The notes: generated by a model from the sequence alone, not told the origin. A stretch of DNA of 64,000 nt from Enterococcus faecalis_A (GCA_051295955.1 JBPDWA010000003.1:62001-126000), one strand, 5' to 3'. Shown: positions 16,282 through 24,920, counted from the first letter of the stretch. Numbers and translations: made by a program.

Positions 16282-16551
16282 ATGAAACAAGATATCCATC
16301 CAAATTACCAACCAGTAGTATTTATGGATTCAACAACTGGTTTTAAATTCTTGTCAGGTTCTACTAAATCTTCACAAGAAACCGTGGAATGGGAAGATGG
16401 TAACACGTATCCATTGATCCGTGTCGAAGTAACTTCTGATTCACATCCATTTTACACTGGACGTCAAAAATTCACACAAGCAGATGGCCGTGTGGACCGT
16501 TTCAACAAAAAATACGGTCTCAAAGACGCCAATGCCAATCCAGAAGCTTAA
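16282..16551 (+). CDS. rpmE2: Ribosomal protein bL31 type B (zinc-independent)
   Basis: An 89-residue large-subunit protein that begins MKQDIHPNYQPVVFMDSTTG. It lacks the CxxC zinc ribbon of the type A form, so it is the C-minus paralogue, which can function without zinc. In organisms with both forms the B type is often Zur-repressed, but no obvious Zur box is seen here. AAAGGAG lies ten bases upstream. The gene is monocistronic. Confidence 0.96.
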   Translation: MKQDIHPNYQPVVFMDSTTGFKFLSGSTKSSQETVEWEDGNTYPLIRVEVTSDSHPFYTGRQKFTQADGRVDRFNKKYGLKDANANPEA

Positions 16552-16586
16552 GGAAAGTCAAGTACTTTTGGCTAATGATTTTCAAG

Positions 16587-16617
16587 GACTCTCGCAAATA
16601 CCGAGAGTCTTTTTTTG
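16587..16617 (+). terminator. Terminator after rpmE2
   Basis: GACTCTCG (16587-16594) pairs with CGAGAGTC (16602-16609), followed by eight T. Confidence 0.9.
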
Positions 16618-16757
16618 TTTGGCTATTTTAGTATTTGTAAGATCACGCTGAAATAATGGTAATTTAATGAAACAGGTAAGTAATAGAGGCCAGAAGAGAA
16701 AGATTCTTTTTGCAAGTGGTCTATAAAAAATGTATTTTTGTACCTTACAACTAATTC

Positions 16758-16984
16758 ATGACTTCCACAAAATTGAAAGCCTTATTCCAAAATTTCTCAG
16801 AGAACTTCAGAATTTGGCGTTTAGTTCATTGCTTTGGGTTTAAAAGTGGGGTCCAAATCTTCTTATTAAAGGAAGTTATGCGCAGATTATATCGTGAAAG
16901 CATCCAATTCACCATAAGCACCGTACTTATTTTTATAAGAGAGGATTCAAGAAATCGCTAGACTTATTTGATTATTCTTGCTTA
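16758..16984 (+). pseudogene. Decayed GNAT acetyltransferase C-terminal fragment
   Basis: In the 530-base gap before csbD, one frame from 16871 to 16984 reads GSYAQIIS, a stop, then a stretch ending HHKHRTYFYKRGFKKS. The RxYFYKRGF pattern matches the acetyl-CoA binding and C-terminal strand of GNAT acetyltransferases (HxFYxKxGF). The in-frame TGA and the absence of an N-terminal half mean it is a relic. A 67-codon open frame at 16758-16961 overlaps it in another frame and is not a gene. The rest of the gap holds nothing recognisable. Confidence 0.4.
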
Positions 16985-17152
16985 TTTACAACAGCCCCAA
17001 ATAGAAACGGATAGTAAAGGAACAAATTAGAGGCTAGTTCCCGTTTTCCTTGGTCTTCTACTTTTTTGTAGTTTGAAAAGCGAATCATTTGTAGCTAATT
17101 TCAAATGATGGTAAGCTTAGCTTGTAAGAAAAACTATTAGGAGGGAATTAAC

Positions 17153-17407
17153 ATGGCAGATTTTGAAGGACGCGTTAATGACGCAAAAGACAAACTTACA
17201 GGAAAAGCTAAAGAAGTACAAGGGAAAGTAACCGACGATAAAAGTAAAGAATACGAAGGCAAAGCGCAAGACGCATTTGGTGATGCTAAAGATAAAGCAC
17301 GTGATGCAGGTGACAACATTAAAGAAGGCGCTGAAAAGTTAGGCGATAAAATTAAGGAAGGCTTCGAAGACATCAAAGAAAAATTCCAAAAAAATGATAA
17401 TAAATAA
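17153..17407 (+). CDS. CsbD family stress protein
   Basis: An 84-residue, highly charged, Lys/Asp/Glu-rich soluble protein with the CsbD repeats DAKDKLTGKAKEVQGKVT and GDAKDKARDAGDN. CsbD proteins are abundant general-stress proteins of unknown biochemistry. In several lactic acid bacteria the gene lies with the gls24/amaP stress genes, but here amaP lies 7 kb away. AGGAGG precedes the ATG and a strong palindrome ends the unit. Confidence 0.9.
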   Translation: MADFEGRVNDAKDKLTGKAKEVQGKVTDDKSKEYEGKAQDAFGDAKDKARDAGDNIKEGAEKLGDKIKEGFEDIKEKFQKNDNK

Positions 17408-17430
17408 TTGATGAAGTTTGTAGAAAATAG

Positions 17431-17471
17431 ATGGCCGGGACAAAGCTAACTAATAGCTTTGTCCCGGCCAT
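17431..17471. repeat. Perfect 18-bp palindrome, GGCCGGGACAAA type
   Basis: ATGGCCGGGACAAAGCTA (17431-17448) and TAGCTTTGTCCCGGCCAT (17454-17471) pair perfectly over a 5-base loop. It probably terminates csbD, although the T-tract is poor. It shares a core with the palindrome at 10633-10668. Confidence 0.8.
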
Positions 17472-17598
17472 TATTTGTGAATCAACGGTGCTAACCCGAA
17501 AGTTCTTGAGCAGTTTCCGTAAATCCTCTCGAATAAAAAACAGATGGGGCAGCTTTTTCTCAAATTAGTTGAGCCTTAATGACGTTTGACTTCTTGTT

Positions 17599-18290
17599 TT
17601 ATATTTGTTGTCTTTTATTAATGACGAACCAACTAAAGCAAAACAGTAACACCATGTAAATACTAAGAACGAATAAGCCATTTTGAAAAGTCAGTGTATT
17701 ATTAGCTAATGGGTTTAAAAAGGTTCCTCCTTGTATAATATTTGGATTATTAATATAAACTGAAGGCAGTCGTTGTAAGATTTTTTCTAAAAAGAGCTGA
17801 GTAGGGGTTCTATAGTGAGAAAGTAAGATGAAGTTCATTAAGCCTATTACGTTGATTAAATAACTGTTAATAAGTAAGACAATTGCGAACCTTAGTATGG
17901 AAAAAAAGAGCAATATGAACAAATACAAAAGGTCAACACGTAACAAAAATGTTGAAATACTCATAATCGACCACGTATCATTCTGAAGAGTCGAAATAGG
18001 AGATTTGTTGGACCCTAAACCACTTTGACAACTGGCAATGACAAACGTAAGTAGAATCGGTAGCAACGTGATTGCCATACCGTAAATCGTCATTGTCATT
18101 AATTTTGAAGCAGTTATTTTTGATAAAGAATTGGCAGTTCATTCAGCAAATCAATGGTCTGTTTCCTTTTTTCATACATATGATTGTTAGCAAAAAGAAA
18201 ACAGGGAAAGATTTCACAGGAGATGATAGGAACATATGACGGAAGCATTTGAAAACCTACATCTATCAAGATCAATATAGCTTATATTAA
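17599..18290 (-). pseudogene. Frameshifted ABC-2 type permease
   Basis: The intact-looking part (17599-18099) encodes 166 residues with four strongly hydrophobic segments. Reading further upstream on the minus strand, another frame continues the protein: a membrane segment, then CFLFANNHMYEKRKQTIDLL, NELPILYQK and a stop. The sense resumes in the first frame at ITASKLMTMTIYG. A further shift is likely near 18270 (GFFNISY then AILILIDVGFQ). This is one membrane protein broken by frameshifts, best matched by ABC-2 transporter permeases. No ATPase partner lies next to it. The assignment is by topology and loop character only. Confidence 0.6.
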
Positions 18291-18319
18291 AGAAACCAGC
18301 ATCTGGCTTAAAGTACTGC

Positions 18320-18425
18320 TTATTTTTCCTTACAGATGAAAATTAAGTAAGTGGTAAAAGTACCGTCAGCTTTATCATATTGAAGTTGATTCCCAGAGAC
18401 TAAAGCACCAAAAGATTGAAAGTTT
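18320..18425 (-). pseudogene. Unidentified gene-tail remnant
   Basis: A minus-strand frame reads FQSFGALVSGNQLQY, then DKADGTFTTYLIFICKEK and a stop. It looks like the soluble C terminus of a small protein. No start is visible because the frame begins inside the terminator of the nitroreductase gene. Identity is unknown. Confidence 0.25.
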
Positions 18426-18468
18426 AAAAAAAACACACACAAAAATTGAATGCCAATTTTTGTGCGTG
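18426..18468 (-). terminator. Terminator of the nitroreductase gene
   Basis: CACACAAAAATTG (18436-18448) pairs with CAATTTTTGTGcGTG (18454-18468). On the minus strand the hairpin is followed by eight T (18426-18433). Confidence 0.9.
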
Positions 18469-18509
18469 CTTGTTCGACTCTTAAAGCGAAACCTCTCTGT
18501 TTTTACCTT

Positions 18510-19247
18510 TTATTTCAATTGAAAGCCTTGCTGCTGTAAGAATGTTTTGACTTGCGGACGGCGATCAAAAGCAAAATAAGCTAATGACTTGTCACTCCAA
18601 GTACTTTGTTGTTGATTTGATGTTCGATGTTGATAGTAGCTGGCAATCAGTTGATCGTAGCGATCTAGATTTGTTAAGATGCTTGCATCGTACCGATCCT
18701 GCGCCGTAATCGTCTCCGCTGGAATTCGTGGTTTAGGTTCATTTTTTGTTTTGGGGACACCAATTGTTAAACCAAATAGCGGTACAGTCATCTCAGGAAG
18801 CTCCAGAAGTTCGGCTACTTTGGATAGGTCATTTCGAATACCGCCGATATAACAAATGCCTAAACCCATTGATTCAGCAGCCACCACCATATTTTGGGCA
18901 GCCAAGGAGGTATCAACCGTTGCCACTAACAAAGACTCAGGGCTACGTAAAGGATCAAGCGATTGGTTCTTTTTTTTCAAAATCGTTGCATGGCGATACA
19001 AATCAGCCACAAAAACGTAAAAAACTCCGGTGGTAGCTACATACGCTTCACAATTAGCCAGACGACCTAATTCATGACGTTTCGCTTTATCTGTGATTTC
19101 TAGAATACTATATGCTTGTAAGAAGTTAGAGCTGGAAGCAGCTTGTGCAGCTGCTATCAGGCTGGCTTTTTGGCTTGAGGTCAAAGGCGTGTCTGCGAAA
19201 TTGCGGACGGAAGTATGTGCTAGTAAATGTTCAATTGTTTCGTTCAT
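18510..19247 (-). CDS. NAD(P)H-dependent flavin oxidoreductase (nitroreductase, NfsA/Frp-like)
   Basis: A 245-residue FMN-binding nitroreductase. The N-terminal HTSVRNFADTPLT is the FMN-contact HRSVRxF motif. The central segment GLGICYIGGIRND matches the NfsA/FRP branch that reduces nitroaromatics, quinones or flavins with NADPH. The C-terminal WSDKSLAYFAFDRRPQVKTFLQQQGF is typical of this branch. The gene is single, with its own terminator and AAGGAGTT before the ATG. The physiological substrate is unknown. Confidence 0.9.
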   Translation of the reverse strand: MNETIEHLLAHTSVRNFADTPLTSSQKASLIAAAQAASSSNFLQAYSILEITDKAKRHELGRLANCEAYVATTGVFYVFVADLYRHATILKKKNQSLDPLRSPESLLVATVDTSLAAQNMVVAAESMGLGICYIGGIRNDLSKVAELLELPEMTVPLFGLTIGVPKTKNEPKPRIPAETITAQDRYDASILTNLDRYDQLIASYYQHRTSNQQQSTWSDKSLAYFAFDRRPQVKTFLQQQGFQLK

Positions 19248-19317
19248 TGGTCAAAAACTCCTTCTCTTCATTTAGCTTTAAAATAGCGCAGAATAAATAA
19301 GCTGTCAAACAGACTTA

Positions 19318-19355
19318 AAAAACGGAGCGTAACAGTATAGGACCGTTGCTCCGTT
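19318..19355 (-). terminator. Terminator of luxS
   Basis: AACGGAGC (19321-19328) pairs with GCTCCGTT (19348-19355). On the minus strand it runs into a T-tract. Confidence 0.8.
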
Positions 19356-19410
19356 TTCTAAATGTGACTAGTTGAAATCACATCCAAGGGATGATGATTC
19401 TAACGCAAAC

Positions 19411-19869
19411 TTACAGTACACGTTCAAAGGGATCTAAGCTGATGCCTTTATCCAGTACAATTTTAGCATATTCCTGCGCAGAGAACAGTGAGTGATCCTT
19501 GTAATTACCGCATTCTTTAGCAGAAACCGCCGGAACCACTTCTGCTTGCGTAACTTTTTTCAAAACCTTGACTAAAGCATCACGGATTTCTCTTGGTGAA
19601 TGTTGGTTCCACATAATTAAGTAAAAGCCAGTACGACAGCCCATTGGCGATAAGTCAATGATTCCTTCCAATTCATCACGTAAATTAACAGCTAACAGGT
19701 GTTCTAAAGTGTGTAGAGCAGCTGTCGGTAAGGCATCCTCGTTCGGCTGTAAAAAACGCAAATCATATTTTTCAACTAACGCTTCGCCATTTTGTTCAGT
19801 CCCAGCAAGGCGAACATAAGGTGCTTTTACAGTATTGTGATCTAATTCAAAACTTTCTACACGTGCCAT
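19411..19869 (-). CDS. luxS: S-ribosylhomocysteine lyase (AI-2 synthase)
   Basis: A 152-residue iron/zinc enzyme that cleaves S-ribosylhomocysteine to homocysteine and DPD, the precursor of autoinducer-2. It belongs to the activated methyl cycle. The metal ligands H53 and H57 lie in ALHTLEHLLA and the third ligand in AKECGNYKDHSLF. The catalytic cysteine is C78 in SPMGCRTGFY. Length is normal. It is monocistronic, with a promoter at 19910-19937 and its own terminator. Confidence 0.97.
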   Translation of the reverse strand: MARVESFELDHNTVKAPYVRLAGTEQNGEALVEKYDLRFLQPNEDALPTAALHTLEHLLAVNLRDELEGIIDLSPMGCRTGFYLIMWNQHSPREIRDALVKVLKKVTQAEVVPAVSAKECGNYKDHSLFSAQEYAKIVLDKGISLDPFERVL

Positions 19870-19909
19870 GGTTTTAATCGCTCCTTGTTAATATTATAAA
19901 TGCAACTTT

Positions 19910-19937
19910 ACTATAACAAAATCAACAGAAAAGTCAA
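19910..19937 (-). promoter_or_regulatory. Promoter for luxS
   Basis: On the minus strand TTGACT (19937-19932), 16-base spacer, TATAGT (19915-19910). Confidence 0.65.
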
Positions 19938-20074
19938 TGAATGCCTCCTAGCGATTTTATGAAAAAAACGCAATTCTCTGAAAAATCATTTTCTTGGCTA
20001 TGTAGTAATTGTCACAACTGTGGTAAAATAAGGCAAATGAGGAAGGAACGAAAAGTATGGAGGGATGTTGAAAG

Positions 20075-21160
20075 ATGGGAAAAGACTACCAGATTGCGGT
20101 TGTGGGGGCTACTGGTGCTGTAGGTACAAAAATGATCGAAATGCTGGCTCAAAGCAGCTTGCCGATTCGCCAGTTGAAATTACTGGCTTCTAAGCGTTCG
20201 GCCGGCAAAGAAATCATTTTTAAAAATCAAACGCTGATTGTAGAAGAATTAGTTCCGGAATCTTTTGAAGGGGTTGATCTTGCGCTATTCAGTGCCGGAG
20301 GAGCTATTTCCAAACAATTTGCGCCCGAAGCTGTCAAACGAGGCGCCGTGGTTATTGATAACACCAGTTATTATCGAATGGATCCACAAGTACCCTTAGT
20401 GGTGCCGGAAGTGAACCGGGCTGCTTTAAAAGAACACCGTGGTATTATTGCTAATCCCAACTGTTCAACGATTCAAATGATGGTTGCTTTAGAACCAATT
20501 CGCCAAAAATTCGGTTTGGAGCGAATCATTGTAGCTACCTACCAAGCAGTCAGCGGTGCGGGTATCAGTGCAGTAAATGAATTAAAAGACCAAGCGCAAG
20601 CGTATTTACAAGGGACATCTGCAAAAGAGCTAACTGCGAATATTTTACCTGCTGCTTCTGATAAGAAGCATTATCCGATTGCGTTTAACGCATTGCCGCA
20701 GATCGATGTTTTTGATGAGGCGGATTATACGTACGAAGAATGGAAAATGATGAATGAAACGAAAAAAATCATGGAAGAACCTACGCTAAAAATTTCAGCG
20801 ACCTGTGTACGGATTCCGGTAATTTCTGGACATTCAGAAGCGGTTTATATCGAAGTGGAAAAAACAGGTGCTTCAGTCACTGCTTTTAGAGAGCTGCTCA
20901 GTCAGGCGCCGGGTGTGATCTTACAAGATGACCCTAGTCAACAGCTCTATCCGCAAGCGTTGTTCAGTGTTGACCGTAAAGAAACGTTTGTCGGCCGTAT
21001 TCGTCAAGACGTTGATGTTCCAAAAGGCTATCATCTGTGGGTGGTTTCTGATAATTTATTAAAAGGCGCAGCTTGGAATTCCGTTCAAATTGCTCAAGCG
21101 CTTCATGAGATGAATTTGGTGCAGGTACCCCTCAACCAATTTTACAATCGGGAGGAATAA
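20075..21160 (+). CDS. asd: Aspartate-semialdehyde dehydrogenase
   Basis: A 361-residue NADPH enzyme that converts aspartyl phosphate to aspartate semialdehyde, the branch point to lysine/DAP, threonine and methionine. The Rossmann motif VVGATGAVGTKM is at the N terminus and the catalytic Cys is in IANPNCSTIQMM. The active-site His is probably the one in ISGHSEAVYIE. The ATG lies eleven bases after GGAGG, a slightly long spacing. dapA starts two bases after the stop, so this is an asd-dapA-rnjB operon, common in enterococci and lactobacilli. Confidence 0.96.
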   Translation: MGKDYQIAVVGATGAVGTKMIEMLAQSSLPIRQLKLLASKRSAGKEIIFKNQTLIVEELVPESFEGVDLALFSAGGAISKQFAPEAVKRGAVVIDNTSYYRMDPQVPLVVPEVNRAALKEHRGIIANPNCSTIQMMVALEPIRQKFGLERIIVATYQAVSGAGISAVNELKDQAQAYLQGTSAKELTANILPAASDKKHYPIAFNALPQIDVFDEADYTYEEWKMMNETKKIMEEPTLKISATCVRIPVISGHSEAVYIEVEKTGASVTAFRELLSQAPGVILQDDPSQQLYPQALFSVDRKETFVGRIRQDVDVPKGYHLWVVSDNLLKGAAWNSVQIAQALHEMNLVQVPLNQFYNREE

Positions 21161-21162
21161 GT

Positions 21163-22035
21163 ATGAATTTAAAAAATGCGAGGATTATTACGGCGATGGT
21201 CACGCCTTTTGATGAAACAGGAGCGATTGATTTTCAAAAATTACCTCCGCTGATTGAGCATTTGTTGGCCCAACATACTGAAGGCTTGATCTTAGCTGGG
21301 ACAACTGGCGAGTCGCCTACTTTGTCCCATGATGAAGAGATTGACTTGTTTCATGAAGTGATTCGATTAGTTGCCGGGCGAGTTCCGATCATTTGTGGAG
21401 TGGGAACCAATGATACCAGAGATTCAGTGGCTTTCGTGAAAGAAATCTCAGCTATTGACGGCATTGATGCTGGTTTGGCAGTTGTTCCTTATTATAATAA
21501 GCCAAATCAAGCAGGACTTTATGAGCATTTTAAAGCGATAGCAAGCGCTAGTGACTTACCGATTATCTTATATAATGTGCCAGGGCGCACGGTGGCTTCT
21601 TTAGAAGTAGCTACCACTTTGAAATTGGCGCAATTAGAAAATATCGTCGCTATTAAAGAATGTTCCGGATTGGACACTTTGGCGGAGTTGATTGAACAAG
21701 CGCCAAATGATTTTCTAGTGTATACTGGAGAAGACAGCTTAGCATTTGCAGCGAAAGCATTAGGCGCAAATGGTGTGATTTCTGTGGTGAGCCATGTGTT
21801 AGGCGATCAGATGCATGCTATGTATCAAGCGTTGGACTCAGGTGAGGTCGCCTTAGCGGCTAGCATTCAGCGCAACTTGTTGCCTAAAATGGACGCTTTA
21901 TTTTCAGTACCTTCACCAGCGCCGGTCAAAGCAGTGCTAAATGCTAGAGGAATTAAAGTCGGCAGCCTTCGTCTGCCACTTGTTCCTTGTACTACAGAAG
22001 AAAAACAAACAATTATCAGCATTTTAGATCAATGA
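21163..22035 (+). CDS. dapA: 4-hydroxy-tetrahydrodipicolinate synthase
   Basis: A 290-residue TIM-barrel aldolase that condenses aspartate semialdehyde with pyruvate, the first step of the diaminopimelate/lysine branch used for peptidoglycan cross-linking. GTTGESPTLSHDEE is the substrate loop, the catalytic Tyr is in LYNVPGRT and the Schiff-base Lys in VAIKECSG. It is closely coupled to asd. Later DAP-pathway genes are not in this window. Confidence 0.96.
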   Translation: MNLKNARIITAMVTPFDETGAIDFQKLPPLIEHLLAQHTEGLILAGTTGESPTLSHDEEIDLFHEVIRLVAGRVPIICGVGTNDTRDSVAFVKEISAIDGIDAGLAVVPYYNKPNQAGLYEHFKAIASASDLPIILYNVPGRTVASLEVATTLKLAQLENIVAIKECSGLDTLAELIEQAPNDFLVYTGEDSLAFAAKALGANGVISVVSHVLGDQMHAMYQALDSGEVALAASIQRNLLPKMDALFSVPSPAPVKAVLNARGIKVGSLRLPLVPCTTEEKQTIISILDQ

Positions 22036-22066
22036 TTTAAAATGAAATTATAAAGAGGTGAAAAGA

Positions 22067-23749
22067 GTGAGTACAATTAAAATCATTCCATTAGGCGGTG
22101 TACGTGAAAATGGAAAAAACATGTACATTGCTGAAGTGGAAGATGAAATTTTTGTACTGGATTGCGGATTAAAATATCCAGAAAATGAACTTTTAGGAAT
22201 TGACGTTGTGATTCCGGACTTTACGTATTTGGAAGAAAATGTGCAACGCATCGCCGGGATCTTTTTGACCCACGGCCATGCTGATGCGATCGGGGCTTTG
22301 CCGTACTTATTGGCGAAAGTCCAAGTCCCTGTCTTTGGGACAGCCTTAACAATTGAACTGGCAAAATTAAGCGTTAGCAATCATGCTGAAACGAAGAAGT
22401 TTAAAGATTTCCATATTATAGACCCCCGTACGGAAATTGATTTCAGCAATGCGACCGTTAGTTTTTTTCGCACGACACATACCATTCCAGATTCCATCGG
22501 TATTAATTTAAAAACAGACGAAGGCAGTATCGTTTACACCGGCGATTTCAAGTTTGACCAGCAAGCGATTCCTATGTATCAGACTGATTATAGCCAGTTG
22601 GCAGAAATTGGCAAAGAAGGTGTCTTAGCGTTGTTAAGCGACTCATCCAACGCTGAAAACCCAGCACAAGTCGCTTCAGAACGGCAAATTGCAGACGAAG
22701 TCTACGACACGATTCGTTACTGGGAAGGTCGAATTATCGTTGCTTGCGTGGCCAGCAATTTACAACGGGTGCAGCAAATCTTAAATGCAGCTGCTCGTTC
22801 TGGTCGAAAAGTGGTTTTAACTGGTCAAGACTTTGAACGAATTATTCGGACAGCGATGAAACTGGAAAAACTACAGTTGCCTAGTGAAGACTTAATCATT
22901 GCTCCAAAGGAAATGAAAAAATATCAGCCGGAGCAATTGGTAATTTTAGAAACAGGTCGGATGGGTGAGCCGATTAAATCATTACAGAAAATGGCCAATA
23001 ACAGTCATGGCGTTGTGCACATTGAAGTAGGTGATTTAGTCTACATCACAACTACACCAACCACAGCTATGGAAACAGCCGTTGCCAAAACAGAGGACAT
23101 TGTTTACCGAGCAGGTGGTGTAGTCAAACAAATTTCCGATAATTTGCGTGTTTCCGGTCATGCTAACCCTAATGATTTGCAGCTAATGTTAAATTTAATG
23201 AAGCCAAAATATTTTATTCCTGTTCAAGGAGAATATCGTCAATTAGCTGCGCATGCTGATTTGGCTCATGAAATAGGGATGCCTTATAAAAATATTTTCA
23301 TCACTGGACGTGGCGATATTTTAGAATATAAGAAACAACGGATGACTGTCGCAGGCAGTACTACAGCCGATAATATTATGATTGACGGAATTGGCGTTGG
23401 TGATATTGGTAATATAGTCTTGCGGGATCGTCGAATTCTTTCAGAAGACGGGATTTTTGTAGCGGTTATCACCATCAATCGTCGGGAAAAACGGATTGTT
23501 TCACCAGCCAAAATTACGTCCCGTGGCTTTGTTTATGTGAAAACGAGTAAAGATTTAATGAAAGAAAGCAGCAATATCGTTACAGAAATTGTTGAAAAAC
23601 ATTTGGAAAGCGACGACTTTGAATGGAGCAAGCTTAAACAAGAAATTCGCGAGCAATTAAGCCGTTATTTGTTTGATCAAACGAAACGTCGCCCGGTAAT
23701 TTTGCCGGTGATTATGGAAGCTTCACAACGAAAACGTTCCAAAAATTAA
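22067..23749 (+). CDS. rnjB: Ribonuclease J2
   Basis: A 560-residue metallo-beta-lactamase/beta-CASP RNase of the mRNA decay machinery. The zinc motif reads HGHADAIGALPY (about residues 69-80) in place of the canonical HxHxDH, so one metal-binding His is replaced. That substitution is typical of the J2 paralogue in lactic acid bacteria, which has weak activity itself and works in a complex with RNase J1. The beta-CASP and C-terminal oligomerisation domains follow. I place the start at GTG 22067, eight bases after AGAGG, rather than GTG 22058. It follows dapA by 31 bases. Confidence 0.92.
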   Translation: MSTIKIIPLGGVRENGKNMYIAEVEDEIFVLDCGLKYPENELLGIDVVIPDFTYLEENVQRIAGIFLTHGHADAIGALPYLLAKVQVPVFGTALTIELAKLSVSNHAETKKFKDFHIIDPRTEIDFSNATVSFFRTTHTIPDSIGINLKTDEGSIVYTGDFKFDQQAIPMYQTDYSQLAEIGKEGVLALLSDSSNAENPAQVASERQIADEVYDTIRYWEGRIIVACVASNLQRVQQILNAAARSGRKVVLTGQDFERIIRTAMKLEKLQLPSEDLIIAPKEMKKYQPEQLVILETGRMGEPIKSLQKMANNSHGVVHIEVGDLVYITTTPTTAMETAVAKTEDIVYRAGGVVKQISDNLRVSGHANPNDLQLMLNLMKPKYFIPVQGEYRQLAAHADLAHEIGMPYKNIFITGRGDILEYKKQRMTVAGSTTADNIMIDGIGVGDIGNIVLRDRRILSEDGIFVAVITINRREKRIVSPAKITSRGFVYVKTSKDLMKESSNIVTEIVEKHLESDDFEWSKLKQEIREQLSRYLFDQTKRRPVILPVIMEASQRKRSKN

Positions 23750-23834
23750 TTGCTTTTTAACAAGAAGTTTGGTTTTAGCTGTACCAAAGAGCCTTGAAAC
23801 ATGCAATTGCTGGTAACCAATAGACAACCAGGAG

Positions 23835-23874
23835 AACAGGATAAACGCTTTAACGGCTTTATCCTGTTTTTTTT
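23835..23874 (+). terminator. Terminator after rnjB
   Basis: AACAGGATAAA (23835-23845) pairs with TTTATCCTGTT (23858-23868), followed by a T run. Confidence 0.9.
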
Positions 23875-23989
23875 GAGCATAAATAGCTGGAATGACTGCT
23901 AAATTAGCCTGTAAGCATTGATGAGCACCTCCAATTACTCATTTCATCTTCACTTATTTGCTTTTTTATACTAAAATAAACCTTTTTTT

Positions 23990-24018
23990 TTGTAATCTTT
24001 TTTTTTAGAGGGTACAAT
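23990..24018 (+). promoter_or_regulatory. Promoter for amaP-DUF2273
   Basis: TTGTAA (23990-23995), 17-base spacer that is mostly T, TACAAT (24013-24018). Confidence 0.7.
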
Positions 24019-24051
24019 TTGCTTAGTAAGTGAAAATAAAGGAGGGAGCTT

Positions 24052-24612
24052 ATGAAAAAATTAGTAAAGGCAATTCTTTTAATTATTCTTTTTGTGGCTT
24101 TTATCAGCACGATTGGAATAGCCAGTCAATTAATTTATGTACCATGGTTAAGTGAACAAGTTGATAACGGGATTTCAATGTATCCTTGGTTGCTATCCTT
24201 CTTTGAATTTACCATTATGTTCATAGGAGTCGTACTATTTATCTTATTATTAGCAACTTTAGCGATTTCAACGCAGCGTAAACACCTAATCGTTAAAAAC
24301 AGCACTGGCCAAATCGACGTTCCTAAAAAAACTTTGGAAAAATTGGTTGAGGATGCTTACAGTCCTGTAGTTAGTACAGATAAAACCAAAACCAGAGTGA
24401 AAATCAAAGGGCAAGATAAAGTTGCTGTTTCAGTGTTGATGGACGTCCGTAATAAAGAACGTTATGAATCGATGCGTTTGGACATCCAGCACCGAATTGA
24501 ACAGGCACTTAAAGGTGCTATAGAGTCTGTACCAGTGGATGTGAACGTTCGCTTGCGGGAACGGGATTTAAATGAAACATCAGCAGTCGGCAAAAAAGCG
24601 CGAGTAATTTAA
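24052..24612 (+). CDS. amaP: Alkaline shock response membrane anchor protein AmaP
   Basis: A 186-residue protein with two N-terminal membrane segments (about 5-28 and 48-72) and a cytoplasmic Asp23-like domain (TGQIDVPKKTLEKLVED onward). In Staphylococcus aureus AmaP anchors the abundant stress protein Asp23 at the membrane. GGAGGGAG precedes the ATG. The DUF2273 gene follows after 14 bases. No Asp23/Gls24 partner gene is present nearby, which is unusual for this operon type. Confidence 0.9.
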   Translation: MKKLVKAILLIILFVAFISTIGIASQLIYVPWLSEQVDNGISMYPWLLSFFEFTIMFIGVVLFILLLATLAISTQRKHLIVKNSTGQIDVPKKTLEKLVEDAYSPVVSTDKTKTRVKIKGQDKVAVSVLMDVRNKERYESMRLDIQHRIEQALKGAIESVPVDVNVRLRERDLNETSAVGKKARVI

Positions 24613-24626
24613 GGAGGTGGCAGTCA

Positions 24627-24887
24627 ATGGAAAAAGAAGCACAAAAAAATGAAACAAAGAAAGCAAAAACTGCGCAATTCATGGAAAAAATAGCTCCTTA
24701 CCGCTTCAGAGTTCTTTGGACAGCACTGCTGCTAATTTTAGCAATTTTATTGCTGACCGCAGGCTTTTGGAAAACCATTTTATTGTTGATTTTTGCAGTA
24801 GCAGGTTACCTATTTGGAAAAATGCGAGATGAGGATTTAGATGTCTATTCATTGATGGACGAATTAAAAACAAAATTTGGTTTATAA
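24627..24887 (+). CDS. DUF2273 small membrane protein
   Basis: An 86-residue protein with a charged N-terminal tail, two adjacent hydrophobic segments (about 29-63), the motif GYLFGKMRDEDLD and a short cytoplasmic tail. DUF2273 proteins regularly accompany AmaP and Asp23/Gls24 in envelope-stress operons. The ribosome site AAGGAGGTGG is near consensus. Biochemical role unknown. Confidence 0.88.
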   Translation: MEKEAQKNETKKAKTAQFMEKIAPYRFRVLWTALLLILAILLLTAGFWKTILLLIFAVAGYLFGKMRDEDLDVYSLMDELKTKFGL

Positions 24888-24894
24888 ACCACGA

Positions 24895-24920
24895 AAAAAG
24901 AGCCCTTAGTGGCTCTTTTT
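24895..24920. terminator. Bidirectional terminator between DUF2273 and ogt
   Basis: AAAAAGAGCC (24895-24904) pairs perfectly with GGCTCTTTTT (24911-24920), with T-tracts on both strands. It overlaps the 3' end of ogt. Confidence 0.9.

Noticed and set aside
19940..20074. asd RNA motif known upstream of asd in some Lactobacillales
   Set aside because: Only about 130 bases lie between luxS promoter and asd. I could not see the expected series of hairpins; only a TAAAAT-like -10 is visible.
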